From Strix aluco (taxonomy: Eukaryota > Chordata > Aves > Strigiformes > Strigidae), in NCBI RefSeq assembly GCF_031877795.1, contig NC_133934.1, positions 26,043,716-26,107,715 on the forward strand: DNA of 64,000 nucleotides. The letters are read 5' to 3'. The notes under the pieces are model-generated. The model was not told the origin of the DNA. It did not search any database and saw nothing but the letters and a program-made list of their open reading frames with translations. Numbering within the stretch: the first letter of the stretch is position 1; each line of letters opens with the position of its first letter. The translations under genes were made by a program, and so were the position numbers. This document shows positions 51,720 to 63,368 of this stretch, one piece after another.

Positions 51720-54700
51720 GTACTGTTAAGAGGCTTCTCTAATGTCAGTGTATACTGATTTTGTAGGCATTTCTCGTTGGGCCAATTATGAAAGAAATAC
51801 TACTCTTAGGGTAAAAAAGACTACAGACTCAGAATGCAAAACCCATAGCTTGCTTCAGTTTCTAAACTAAGGCAAGGCAGTATTTTGTAGCATCAGTAGT
51901 TCCCAGTGAACTCCTGATATGGATGAATATGTTAATTTTAATGATTAATAAATAACATAGCGAGAGATCCTCTTTATGTTAAATACGAAGAGCCATGATG
52001 GCTCTATTTAACAAGGAGATTGTGAATATAAGTGTAGTTTTTATAGTCATTGCACAGATTTTCTTTTGAAAAATCATACTTGTCCCTTACCATTTTTAGA
52101 GTGTTTTTAGCAAATAGGTTAAATATGGATGGGGAAAGTCTTCTGTGGCTTCTTCAGTTATATGAAGGTATTAGCTGCTTCACATTGTATAATCTGTATG
52201 TAGAAATGCAGTTTAATTTCAGACAATCCAAAAACAGGTTGAAAGAAAAATCAGTTATTAGCTATGAGATTAAAAGATCAATGAACATGTGGGTGTCAAA
52301 TGACATGAGTAAAGTAGTAATTGATTTTTATGGACTAGTGGGAAAATCAGAACAAGAAAAGGCCAGTTGGCTGAAAGTATGCCTTTGTTTTCTTTTATGC
52401 TAGCTCAGTGCCACCTTGATGCATTGTCACTGTATCTTTTAATCCCCTTTCTTTCTTTGAAAGAACTTTTTTTCTAAATTGGTTGAATTAAGAGAAAAAT
52501 GTGGATATCTGTTCTAAGGCTTTTCGTTGTGAACGTGCTTCTTGGCTAAAATTATTACAAAATTGTTATCAGTATAACTTAGATTTTGGCATATTACTTG
52601 TATTAATCTATTCCCAGGCTGCACATCCTCTTTCAGCATATGCAAATCAGTCTCTGGAAAGCATTTAACATTGTGAAGCATGTGTACCTTCTCAGGAGTC
52701 CAAACACAAGTTTGCAGAAATAGTAAATTCTAACAATTTCTCTCAGAGGACTTCAAGACTGAAAATTACAGGGAGAAATTTGCTGATATCAACAAGCTGG
52801 TAGGAGGTGTTTGGAGCCTCAGGTTATTATTTGGCATTTCTTCAACAGTTGTCGCTAAGATATGTACAGTCCAGCCATTTTCTAAATAATAGTGCAGCTA
52901 ACTAAACCAGTTGCACTGTTGGAAGAAAAAAAAACCACAACAAAACCAAACCCAAAACTGTGTTAAGATTAGGTTTTATGTTCTGTTTCCATTGCAGAGA
53001 CTTTTTCTTTTTCAAGCTCTGTTCTGTGTAGAAATTTAAGTCAGTATTGCCAGAGATTAATATTTTGAGTTGTTTGTTTTGACTGTTTTTAATTCTGAAT
53101 TGAACCTACAGAGATACTTGGGTTACTCAAATCTGTCCATCTACACACTTTCCCTTCTGATGAGAACCCCTATTTTGTACACATTTTGTCATCTCATTCT
53201 AGCATCAAAAGCAGTTGCAGAAATGCTTTTATGAATGTACTCACTAATTTCACTAAACTTGAGGCAGTATTTTCATTCACCTGCAGGTGCCATTAAACCT
53301 GAAGTTAAAATGCCTAGAAGTGATGCCTGGGCGCTACCTTGGCAGAATGTTCTTTTTTCTCTGTGAGTCAGCCACAGAATAAATCTCGTATTTCAAGAAC
53401 AGTATGTTCTTTAAAAGAACAGAACTTTGTTTCTCATTACATCATTAAGACGTTAAAATAAAATTAATCTTTTCCCGTACTCTCTTAACCCAACTCTGTT
53501 GCCTTAGCAAGTAGAAGAAAAGGATTACCCTACTGTAGGCCTGACCAAATGGTCAATGGTCAGAAAATCAGCAAGAAAAAAGTAGTTGAAATTAGTCAAC
53601 AATTTATTACTTCACAGTTAATTAAGAGACAGTTCTTTGTAGTTCATGACTTTGTGTATATACCTGCAAATTCTCCCCATTAATACATGTTTAGACTTAC
53701 TCCTAAGCACTGGTGCTCACCTTTTCAGTCAATTTTACTCCGTTTTGTGGTTCCTGACCTCTGTCATCTTAACAAGCCAATATCATGATTCAGCACAGAA
53801 TAAACTGACATTTCATGAAGTATTAGATTCACTGAATGTATGCAGATGGACTGTTTATTGTATTTCCAGTGGGTTTGATTCTTGGGCTTGCTGTTTGTAT
53901 AGCTCAGTACATGTGTAAGTGTATTTATATTGGAACTCCCTGTGAGCAAGGCAACAGTGAACTACTGCAGCACAAAAATTGATCGAAACCACGAGGCTGT
54001 TCCTGGAGGTCTCTTAAGGAAGAAACCAACAGACCTCATGGTTATTGTAGGATTCATACAACAGAACTATGGGTTGAATATTCCTGTTCCGCATGATTTC
54101 CTTTCTCTTTCATCCTAGTCCTGTGAACAAATACTGAGACATCAAAATTGCACATTTTGTGGAGTGGCATTGTTATATGCACTCAGTGTTTTACTCTCAG
54201 TAATCCAAAGAAATGTCTGTTGTGCACGTGTTTACTTAGTATCTTAAAATACTCAGAATTGTTAACAAAAGACTAATTACATACCCACAAAAAGAGATTA
54301 CTCTGTACCATGTCCATGTTTACTGTGCCTAGTTCTGTTGTCAGTATTAGTAAATGAATGCATATGTGTGCACCAAGAATAAAAGCATTTTAAAGCACTT
54401 GAAAAGGGCTAGTAAGTCATTCTTTCACATTTAAAAAAGTAACTGACATAATATAAATGGAAGTCAATTCAATTTTTTTTAATTTCCATAATGTATATTT
54501 ATTTCCAATTTATGTGGTTTTTGTAGGTTGTTTCTGTGTTGGCTATTAAAAGTCATTGAGCTTTGAAAGGGTAATTCATTTACTTCAGCAGCAAATGTAG
54601 ATTTAGTAACAGTACTTCATTATTCATAGAAGGGAACTAGAGCATGGAGCAGTTTGTCAATTTTTAAAATGTTTTTCTCAATACAGTGTTTCTACAAAGG

Positions 54701-57700
54701 GCAATGTAATGAATCATAAATTAAAAAACATCATGTTGACTAAGTTTTTTTACTTTTCCTTTTTGTGTGTCTCCTTTTCTCCTCCGTGATATTCTCAGGT
54801 TGGTTCTCTCCTCTGTTTCGGACTACTTTGCGGCAATGTTCACTAATGACGTAAGGGAAGCAAGACAGGAAGAAATCAAGATGGAAGGTGTGGAGCCAAA
54901 TGCATTGTGGGCTCTGGTTCAATATGCATATACAGGTAATTAGAATGAAAATGGGAATTTCATGTAAGGAATTGTACTCCTGTGAGCATTCTATTCCATT
55001 ACTAGTTTTCAAATGCTCTTTAGAAATTACTATTCACATTATTTAATTCCTTATAAATGAATAAAAAGAAATCATCATTGCCATTACCTGAGGCAACCTG
55101 GTAGGATATAGTTTCTCTGATAATACTATATTCAGTTAGTTAACAAATTATGTGAATATTTTAAATGTATCATGACTGACAAAAAAAGGAATTTTACTAG
55201 GATTCCCTTTCCTTGTATCATTATAGGTACTAATTTTGAAGAGCTGGTTATCTATTGCTGAGGGTGATGTTTGCAAAGCCTTATATTCTGTCATATAATC
55301 TGTAAATAATTCTGTTGCCTCTTAGTTTTAGGGAATTTAACAAATGATAAGAGCAAACTAATGTGGTCTCCTTTTTAATGTTACTAGGTCGCCTTGAATT
55401 AAAAGAAGATAACATTGAGTGCCTGTTGTCTACAGCTTGCCTTCTTCAGCTCTCTCAGGTTGTAGAAGCATGCTGTAAATTTCTGATGAAGCAGCTTCAC
55501 CCGTCCAATTGCCTTGGAATCCGATCTTTCGCTGATGCGCAGGGTTGCACTGACTTGCACAAGGTGGCTCACAATTATACTATGGTATGTTGTTATTTTA
55601 AGTATCATCCACTTTATTTAGTAAGGAAAATACAGAATGTTTTCCTGAATAAAATACGAATGTTTTTCCCTCGGAAAGCCTTGATCATTTTCCAAGCAAG
55701 AATACACATACGTTCCCGTGATGAGAAATTACAAAATAACTATAAAGTTGCTGGTTTAGAATTGGAAGAAAATAAGCAAGCATTAGTGGTTCCCTGTAAC
55801 AGTAATGGGATTGTGTGATATGCTTTTAATAAAATAATTCAAAAGCTTGTTCTTATTTCTGTCAGTCAAAAACTACAAACTTAACAGTGGGCAAGCTGAC
55901 ATCATCTAGTCCAAAATAACACATTACTAAGTGAAACTATAGAATTCTTGTTTTGTTATGAGCTGGAATAATCCGGTTCTAAGTTATACTTGGGGTATGA
56001 ATGTGGGCATTCATCAATGTAGATTCTGCATTATCCTTAATTTCTTAGTAAGGGGATGTCAGGATGGCATCACACAGTTTAATCTTAGGTTAGGCAATAT
56101 GTGACTAAATACAAATTTGCCAATGATATTTTCAGAGTTAATTTATAGAAAGACTGACCTGCCAACTTAATTAAACTTCATCTTAATAGTCTTATTTTAA
56201 TGTAAAATGTTATTCTTTTTCTTCTCACAAGTGTATTTTAGTAATGTTATCAGCAGAAGAAGGCAGGAGAATTATCTCTGAGGCAAGTCAGTTCATCTGT
56301 TCTTTGCGGTTTTGTGAGGCATTTTTCTCTTCTTGATGAAATTTTGTCTGTATAAGCTCTTGGGACCTGAATGAAGGCATGTAGATACTGCATAAGAGAT
56401 GTGGGAATGAAGATAGTACTTCATTTGCTTCTGTGGCATGCATTGCATTGCTGTTAAGCTATTGGCTTAGATCCAAGAGGTGTAATATCTATCTTGTAAT
56501 TAGTGTTAGAAATCCATGGCTTTTCCTCTTGCCACCTTAACTTTTCCTGGTTTAAAAACTTTTGTTTTAATTATTTCTTCTTGGTTTGAAATAACTTCAT
56601 TTACTATGTATAACAGTTTAAAATAGCTCTCTTTTTTTTTTTTTATATGATACAATGTTCTTCCTCAGTGAGTGGATCTCTGATCTGTTTGAAGTCATGT
56701 ACATGCTGAAATTTACCAAAACAGGTCATTAAATAATTGTAACTTACATGTTTCTATTGATCTTCATTATTGCTCAAACAAAAATAAGGAGACTGCAATG
56801 AAGTAGACAGAAGAAACAGTAAAGATAAACGTAGCTTATGCCTTTGAGGAATATTAGAATTAATGTTGAGTGAGACAGCAATACAAAAAGTATGCAAAAA
56901 GAGAACCTCCCTCCTCTGATGTATTTGTTCTTTTTCAGAATAAGCATGTATTTTAGTCTGTGCTATTGTCATGTCCCTTATAAGTGGACTGCCAAGATCA
57001 GAACGGTAAAAAATGTTAGACTAAGGCATCTTTAAAGATGAATTCTAGGGATTATAGTCTTACTGTTTTGACTGGCAATTCATGACTTGTGGCAGAAAGG
57101 GGCTGTGAACTTCCTAAAAGCCATTCTTTTATAGCACCTATCTTTTGTTCAGACCACAGGAAAATAGTTGTATGCCTTTTGGCCATTGTTTACCTCAGTG
57201 GCAATTGTTGCTTTTAAGGCTTCGATGTGGATGAAATTTAAATTAGGTGGATTTTAAAAAGCCATTTTCAAAACTAATTAGTTGTGCTAGATGGTTTCTT
57301 CCCAAGGCCTCTTTTAGTGTTGTTTAGTTCCAACAGAGACATGAAATTGAATTTTAGTAATAATGAGTAATAGAGAAGCAGCTTCTTTAGTTTGAAATGA
57401 ATGTTGCTATGGAAACTGCATAGAAATGTATAGTCCAATTGAATCTTCAATTAAAATAAATCCCCAAGTAATTTAATTTGTTTAAAAGCTGTTTGAAAGC
57501 TGTTTGAAAAAAAGAAAATGTTCAACAGTTGTAAGTGCTAGCCACTTGATGCTCTTTCCATTAAGAAGTATTAGACCATAAGGGTTAAGTGCACCTGTAG
57601 TACCTGGAAATTCTGTTTGTTAAAACAATGAATTAATTTTATGCTGCAGTGGGCAGCATAGAACAATGGGGAATTACACTGAGTATAGTATATAATTCTG

Positions 57701-60700
57701 GCTTTTCTGTATAATTTTGGTTCTTTTAAAGCACTTGAAGTAGAAGGTAATGAATAATCTAAAATACTTAAATTTTAATTTTTATATGTTATTTTCTATG
57801 AGTTTTTCTTTTCACAGAAAAAAAAAAATTGCCATGTAACTGTTTTCCTGCAATTAAAACAACTTCTCAGTTTTAAAGGGTTTTATGACACATGCTATAA
57901 TTTGATAATCATCTTACCTGCTTCATTAAAATAGTTCTTTACATGAAGACAAGAAATTCAGATTAAACAAGCATTTGGTTAAACTGAAGGAGCAATCAGT
58001 GAGTTACCCCGGTAGGTCTGCCTCTGTTAACAGACCTGCTCTGAGTAATGTTCAATAGTGTCATTGGAAGGCCCTAGCATGATTTTAGGCCGTGACTTTA
58101 ATTGCATAATACAGTGTGATTAAAAAGAAGGATTTGAATGCTGCACTTCATATTAAAGATGTAGATGTATGTCATGCTAAAAGGATTTAAGTGCTGCATT
58201 ACTTTATTGCTTACTGTGTTGACAGTTGATAAGTTGTTTTTTCAGAGGAGAGTAATTTCTAAGGTTATCAAAACAGGTCAATTTTTGACATTGCAAACTA
58301 AAGTTTGAAAAAGCCTCAGGATGCATTAAGTGAAACGTGAAATAAACTGAAGTGATCAGTAATGGATTTAATGCTGTATAAAAAGCAATTCTGACTTTTA
58401 TGCATCAGGGTTTTAAAATAGACAGAATCATGAGATGTATCTGGGTGAAGGTATCTTTTGTGCAAAGATTATCCTGTTGTAGTTTATGTAGTATTGGGGT
58501 CATACAATTATAGATTTAGGAGTTCTGTTAGGCTAGCCAGTAGTGTATCTGTTCACTGTAATTCATAAAGCCTTTTTGCACAAAATGCCTTCTGTGCATT
58601 TTTCTTACTGTCTTCACAAAGTCAAAAGAAACACCCCTTTTGTCATCTTGTTTGTTTGAAGCAGTTGATAAGTACCGTGAATGAAAGCCAATAGCTCCTC
58701 TTCTGCTAAACAGCAAACCAAAGGGCAGATGAGGAAAAGCTAGCCTGTGTTATTTCCAGAATGTGAAATACCTGTGCTGAGTAGTGAGGTGTTCTTAGGT
58801 AAGTGTCAGTAGCTTCTTCAGTAGCCAGATTTTAATTACAACCAAAAAAGAAAAAGCAGACATTCTAAACTTTATACGTGATAGTGTCTGAGTCAATCCC
58901 TGTGTAGATAGCTTTGTAATCTTTGTTGCTTAGCTTTCCATGCTTAAAGCAGAGTGAAAAGACATTTTGGTTTTCATCAGAAGTCTTCAGAACTATGTGA
59001 GCAATGATAATGTTACAAGATTCAGATCAAGTTAATTTGGAGTTTGCATGATTTCTGAGCACAGCCAATGGCTGTTTATAAGAAGAAAAACTTAGAGAGG
59101 ATAGAGTAACAGATTGAGGCCAAGCATAGAAGCTAGGGATTTTTCAGAAGGATAGACATAGGATACTTGCTTTCTCCTGTAAGGCAGGAGTTGGATAACA
59201 AAAAAATCACTGCAACATGGAGTTTATGATCTGGGAGGAGGAATCAAAGAGGCCTAATTTGTCTTTTTTCTTGCAACAGCCAGGACAGTTTCGATAGGGG
59301 GGAGCATCAAAAGGAGAGAAATTTCAGTGCTGTTTTGTCCACAAACAGCCAGACCCAAAGATTGTGTTAGTGACTATCACAAGGATTTTATATTCTTGCA
59401 TCTGATATTTCAATCCAAAATATCCTGCTCAATAATAATCTGACTTGGAAATACTCATTTACTTCCTTTCACCTGCGAAAACCCAAGATATTTCTGTCTT
59501 TCAAGTTTCCTAAGTTCTGCCTAGCGCAACAGATCAGTACTGCCTTGGCAAGGCTAAATGGGTTTCTGCATGCTGCCCAGCCTGTTTTGGAATCCAGAAA
59601 CTATGCAGAAAGGAGTCAAGCTACAATAGTTGTACTCTAAACAAACCCTGGGTACACGGAAAGCATTAGGTTGATTTATTGCTTAACGCAGCAGTTAAAG
59701 CTGACTACAAGTAAGGTAGCTGCTATCTGACGTCTATCTGACTATTAATAGTTTACCAGAAGTTCAGATAGCTCAGTTCTTAGTGAATTCTTACCTCAGC
59801 TGACCAGCAGACTGAAGCAGCCAGTAGACAAAATTACATTCCCTGTTTGTTCTCATTCAGATCCTGTGAGTCAAGCACGTCTCACTTTTCAGTTGCCCAG
59901 CTTCAGAGTTTAAACAGAGCCCTCTGGTTATTGCTGCTTGTTGGGCCATGGCACTGTACCATCTTTCTCAGCCTGCAGGTGTTCTGATGCTCCCGAGGCT
60001 CTCATCTCTCTGACACAGTGTAGGGGAGACTAATCATCTCACTGGATCCCACTGTGGGGATTAAGTACCACTTAGAAATAAACATCACGAGGTCTTATCT
60101 TTTATGTGCTCCTAATATTTTTTGCTCTGTATCAAGTCCAAGGCAGACCTGTGGTTAAGAATATCAGTATTATTCACTCTGCAGTTGCTGAAGGGTGAAT
60201 ATAATGTTATGATGTGAATGAGCAATGCACAGCATTGAGCACGGGTACTGCACGTCCCTGATTTAGCTAATACATAAACCTCATGCACCTCATTTGATAA
60301 AGTTTCCAAGCTCTTTGAGGAGCTAATTTTGGGGGTGGGAAACTTTTATTTTACTTTCAGGACCAGAAAGCAAGGGACTGAAACTGCAGACCATTTGTTC
60401 TCTGAAATATCCTGTTCTTCCACAGAGAGTTCCCATAAGAAGAAGGAAAGAAAAGGCTAATGAGGAGGTTAAGAATGCTAGGAGATACACTGGCTCCTCC
60501 TTTTTGTCTTCAGAATCTCTGTCTGTAGAGGAAGAGGAATTGTCAGATTCTGATTATAAAAAAACCCAGACATAGGCCAAAAAGTGGCTGTATTCCCAGT
60601 GGAATGCTTTGATACTGTGCTCAAAAGGAATCTCTGCTTTAAAAATAGAATGGGAGTAAGAGGAAGCTGAACTTGTTCCCATCAGAAAGCAATTGTCTGC

Positions 60701-63368
60701 AAGCAACAAGAAGGAAAAATCAGGCTTTTTACACACAACAGCTGTTGAAGTGATGACATCCAGTTGGAAAAAAGCTTTCCAAAGAGGATCCCTGACTGAC
60801 TTACTCAAGATCAGCTTGTCGTTGCCTTCAGAGACAAAGGAAACTTTCCATGCAGGTGCTTTCCCCTTCCTCTTCCTGTGATCCGGATAGACAATATGGA
60901 AAGTTTAAGGTAGTAAGTGTTAAAGTGTTGACTTTTTCTCTTTGTCAGTGCTCGCTGCCTGTTTATTCAGAAAAACTAAAAGCACAGCTCCATCTTGCAT
61001 AATCTCTAGGACAGAGAATCAACAGAAAAACAGCAGTGGAAAAAATGAACTCAACAGAATCTGAATTTCTGTGAACTGCATGTTGAAACTCTGGAAATAA
61101 TTTGGGTAGTTTTTCAGATTCAGTTTTACTCCTAAGCATTGGATATCAGAGTAAATTAAGCAACAGTCAGTGCATGTGTAGTGCTGCTGAATATTGGTAC
61201 ACTCCTTTCACTGTTTTTAATTCCTGTGTTTGCTCATTTTCTTAACTTTCATTTTGTAATACAGTGTGTTAAGCGAATTAAAGAGGAAAAGACAGTTCTA
61301 TCTCCCTTCTAATCTACTACAGTTTTCACTTGGAAGTACTACTTTTGTGTAGCAGATTGGATCTCTCTAGTAGGAAAGCTTTTCAGATATTAAATGTAAA
61401 ATTTTAATTTCCAAATTCTATCCAGGAATACAGTTGTGTGCACAGATAACACTTCCAATTCTTTTCCTAATTTTAACTCCAAAGTTACCTGTGGAGTCAC
61501 TTTGATCTTTCCCCTTAGACATCTTGCAGCAATTTTATGTATATGTGGCTTTCATGTAAGGTGGAGTGGTTTACTCCTTATTAGTTTTTTCCTCTTTGCT
61601 CAGCATTCTTGAATTAGTTAATATTTTTTGGAGTACTGAGGTATAACTTTGAAATTATTAGACTAAGCAATAAAAAGGAAGAAATGTTACCTTTTTCACT
61701 TTGTTATCATCATGTCCTTTGCATATGCAATGCCTAACTGTACTGTATGTTGCCCTTTTATATGCTAAATACCTGTTTTGCAGTGCAGGTCCTGCTTCTG
61801 CTCCCAAGTTTCTCCTTGGTTTGTTGACCTAAAAATCCTATTTTTTTTCCCCAACATGTATGTGTTTCTAATCCAGAGTTTTTTCACTAGTGTGCAGTTC
61901 TTTCTTTTTAAATCGTTAAACAAGATACTAAGTAAGGCTAATTTTGATATTAGGCCCAGTTAGACTTCCCTGTCTATGGATCTAATGCACTTTATCCTCC
62001 AGGTGTTTTGGAGGTACGTGTGATGGCAGAGCAAAACCAGCATCCTGTTGGCTACCTATCTAGTGATCAATAGTGTGTTTACGAAATTGATTGTAATACT
62101 GTTTCATTGTCTTGAAGTTACTCTTAGTTTGGAGTATGAGGTTAACTGGGTTTTGAGCTAACAAAATATAAGAACATGTTGCGATTCATAGACTGCTTTC
62201 ATTTTACTTTGCTTCCTTGTAAAGGTGTATGGGGAAAAAGGATAGACATGATCTTAGCTTTTTCTGTTACATTCAGGTTTCTCACTGTAAGTTCAGTGCT
62301 GGTTGTGTTTCTACATACTTTTCTGCTATTTCTGCCTAAATTCATGAGAATCCTTACAGAATATTCTGCAAGTCCTAGTATTATGAAGTAATAGGATATC
62401 AGTGGTGGAAATGTTACATATTGTGACTTTCCTATTTTGAAATAAGGATTTGTTGCTGGAAATGACAGGATGAAAGTTAGAAAATTGAATCCTATCAAAG
62501 TAAATATTGTTAATAAAGCAAGGTGTGTATAATATTGTGGATTCTTTGTATGTTTTGCTCCCCAGTCAATCAGATCAGCTGTATAAAACCTACAAAATAA
62601 TAAACTTAAAATAACCCATTTAAAATCAATAATAAAATTGTTAGTGTTGTTTATTTCCTCTGAAAATTTAATGCCATAGTATAATCTAGCAGTAATGAAA
62701 ACAGTTAAATGTGCCCAGTAGTTGTAGCATGTTCTGCTCTTTGCTTGACAGCTATAAATTATAAATACATCTTGCATTGTATTACACATTGTCAACAGGA
62801 ACAAATTGCACCTTTTTTTTTTTAAACTATACTTCAGAAAGTATTTCTTCAATTTACAGTGCCAAGATAGTAACCCCCACAACCCATTGCTCATTTCTGT
62901 CTATACACTTTCCCCTCAGTTGTTTCAGCACATCTGTTTGTGGGACTGAATGATAGAATTGGGGAAATGATCAGGGGTCAAAATAACTCAGTACCTTTTT
63001 ATTTTACTTTTTTTTTTAATCCTAGGTCAATTCTCCAGTGGTATTTACTGGCACAACTGAGAGATGGTGTGAAGGGAGGGAAAATAGGGGAAGATATAGT
63101 AGGAGTTCCATAAAATGTCACCTGTGTTTAAAAAAAAAAACCTTTTCTTTTTCAGGAAAACTTCATGGAAGTAATTAGAAACCAGGAATTTCTATTATTG
63201 CCAGCCACTGAAATTGCAAAGCTTTTAGCAAGTGATGACATGAATATTCCTAATGAAGAAACTATACTGAATGCACTACTTACATGGGTTCGACATGATT
63301 TGGAACAGAGAAGGAAAGATCTCAGTAAACTCCTGGCTTACATTAGACTGCCTCTGCTTGCTCCACAA
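36076..63368 (+). CDS. KLHL5: KLHL5 (kelch-like protein 5), N-terminal region, BTB and BACK; continues beyond window
   Basis: Joined exons 36076-36452, 46945-47127, 54799-54935, 55388-55584 and 63156-63368 give 369 residues in one frame, with intron phases 2, 2, 1, 0 and 0. The order is: N-terminal region with [18 protein letters not shown], an acidic Ser-rich stretch ([12 protein letters not shown]), a BTB domain from about residue 172 ([16 protein letters not shown], then [18 protein letters not shown]), and a BACK domain from about residue 280 to the edge. The kelch repeats lie in exons beyond 64000. Human KLHL5 has about 709 residues from the same Met, so roughly half is here. BTB-BACK-kelch proteins dimerise through BTB, bind CUL3 and present substrates for ubiquitination. 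The closest paralogues are KLHL4 and KLHL1, but the N-terminal match is specific to KLHL5. Confidence 0.96.
43832..43847 (+). repeat. (TCA)n microsatellite, five units
   Basis: A short tandem run of TCA / CAT units. Confidence 0.8.
45911..45960 (+). repeat. CAAA-rich simple sequence
   Basis: About 50 bases made almost wholly of A with regularly spaced C (CAAA, CCAAAA units). It could be an expanded retroposon tail, but no element body is recognised next to it. Confidence 0.75.
46945..47127 (+). CDS. KLHL5: KLHL5 coding exon 2 (start of BTB domain)
   Basis: The acceptor TTCAGCAG is followed by GACC. Joined to AG from the previous exon it gives Arg, then [57 protein letters not shown] and AH. 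The 183-base exon ends in the conserved AHR codon at donor AG|GTAAGT (47128). Met140 (MEPC) is a plausible internal start for shorter isoforms. The first AG of the CAGCAG pair would add one Ser. Confidence 0.96.
47128..54798. other. KLHL5 intron between coding exons 2 and 3
   Basis: About 7.7 kb of AT-rich intron with a 34-base poly(T) run at 51685-51718. No exon or repeat family was recognised. Confidence 0.6.
51685..51718 (+). repeat. Poly(T) tract, 34 bases
   Basis: An uninterrupted T run, the longest homopolymer in the window. Its length suggests a young poly(A) insertion in antisense or an expanded slippage tract, and the exact count may be an assembly estimate. Confidence 0.85.
54799..54935 (+). 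CDS. KLHL5: KLHL5 coding exon 3 (BTB core)
   Basis: A long pyrimidine-rich tract and CTCAG precede 54799. The 137-base exon reads [37 protein letters not shown] and ALVQYAYT. It is the BTB core, with the dimer-interface and CUL3-facing helices. The donor G|GTAATT splits the Gly codon of the YTG turn. The sequence is almost unchanged from human KLHL5. Confidence 0.96.
54936..55387. other. Short KLHL5 intron (452 bases)
   Basis: The shortest KLHL5 intron in the window. It is AT-rich with no internal feature. Confidence 0.8.
55388..55584 (+). CDS. KLHL5: KLHL5 coding exon 4 (end of BTB, 3-box, start of BACK)
   Basis: The acceptor TTACTAG precedes 55388. The 197-base exon reads [60 protein letters not shown] and AHNYTM, then the donor GTATGT at 55585. 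The AHNYTM / ENFMEV join to the next exon is phase 0. This covers the last BTB helices, the 3-box that helps bind CUL3, and the first BACK helix. The frame stays open for 78 codons into the intron (see findings). Confidence 0.96.
55828..55833 (+). promoter_or_regulatory. AATAAA, possible intronic polyadenylation signal
   Basis: A canonical AATAAA lies 10 bases after the in-frame stop (55816-55818) that ends the read-through of KLHL5 coding exon 4. A T/GT-rich stretch (CTTGTTCTTATTTCTGT) follows about 15 bases downstream. Use is unproven, because AATAAA is frequent in AT-rich introns. Confidence 0.35.
60327..60881 (+). pseudogene. Degenerate coding-like block of unknown origin
   Basis: One plus-strand frame runs 184 codons with only two internal stops (TAG 60573, TAA 60657) before TGA at 60879. 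The translation looks protein-like: a basic part ([19 protein letters not shown]), a Ser/acidic patch ([19 protein letters not shown]), then [13 protein letters not shown] and [23 protein letters not shown] acceptor-like site ends at 60360 and a GCAG|GTGC donor-like site is at 60855. I do not recognise the family. An old transposon or retroviral-like gene fragment is possible. It may also be chance. Confidence 0.3.
62199..62894 (-). other. Unidentified 231-codon open frame antisense in a KLHL5 intron
   Basis: An intact ATG-to-TGA frame of 231 codons on the minus strand. It has hydrophobic segments in the middle and C-terminal half (around [43 protein letters not shown]). Codons are A/T-ending like the surrounding intron, no homology is recognised, and no promoter or poly(A) tail is evident. 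It is the longest open frame in AT-rich sequence here. Chance remains the main alternative. Confidence 0.2.
63156..63368 (+). CDS. KLHL5: KLHL5 coding exon 5 (BACK domain)
   Basis: The pyrimidine tract CCTTTTCTTTTTCAG ends at 63155. The 213-base exon reads [60 protein letters not shown] and [11 protein letters not shown]. The donor GTAAAT starts at 63369. The LLTW.RHD and RLPLLAPQ motifs are typical of BACK domains. The next exon, outside the window, should continue with the end of BACK and the kelch repeats. Confidence 0.96.

Larger units (their letters stand above)
55585..63155. other. KLHL5 intron between coding exons 4 and 5
   Basis: About 7.6 kb of AT-rich intron. It holds the degenerate protein-like block at 60327-60881 and a long antisense open frame at 62199-62894. 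No other exon or repeat family was recognised. Confidence 0.6.
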
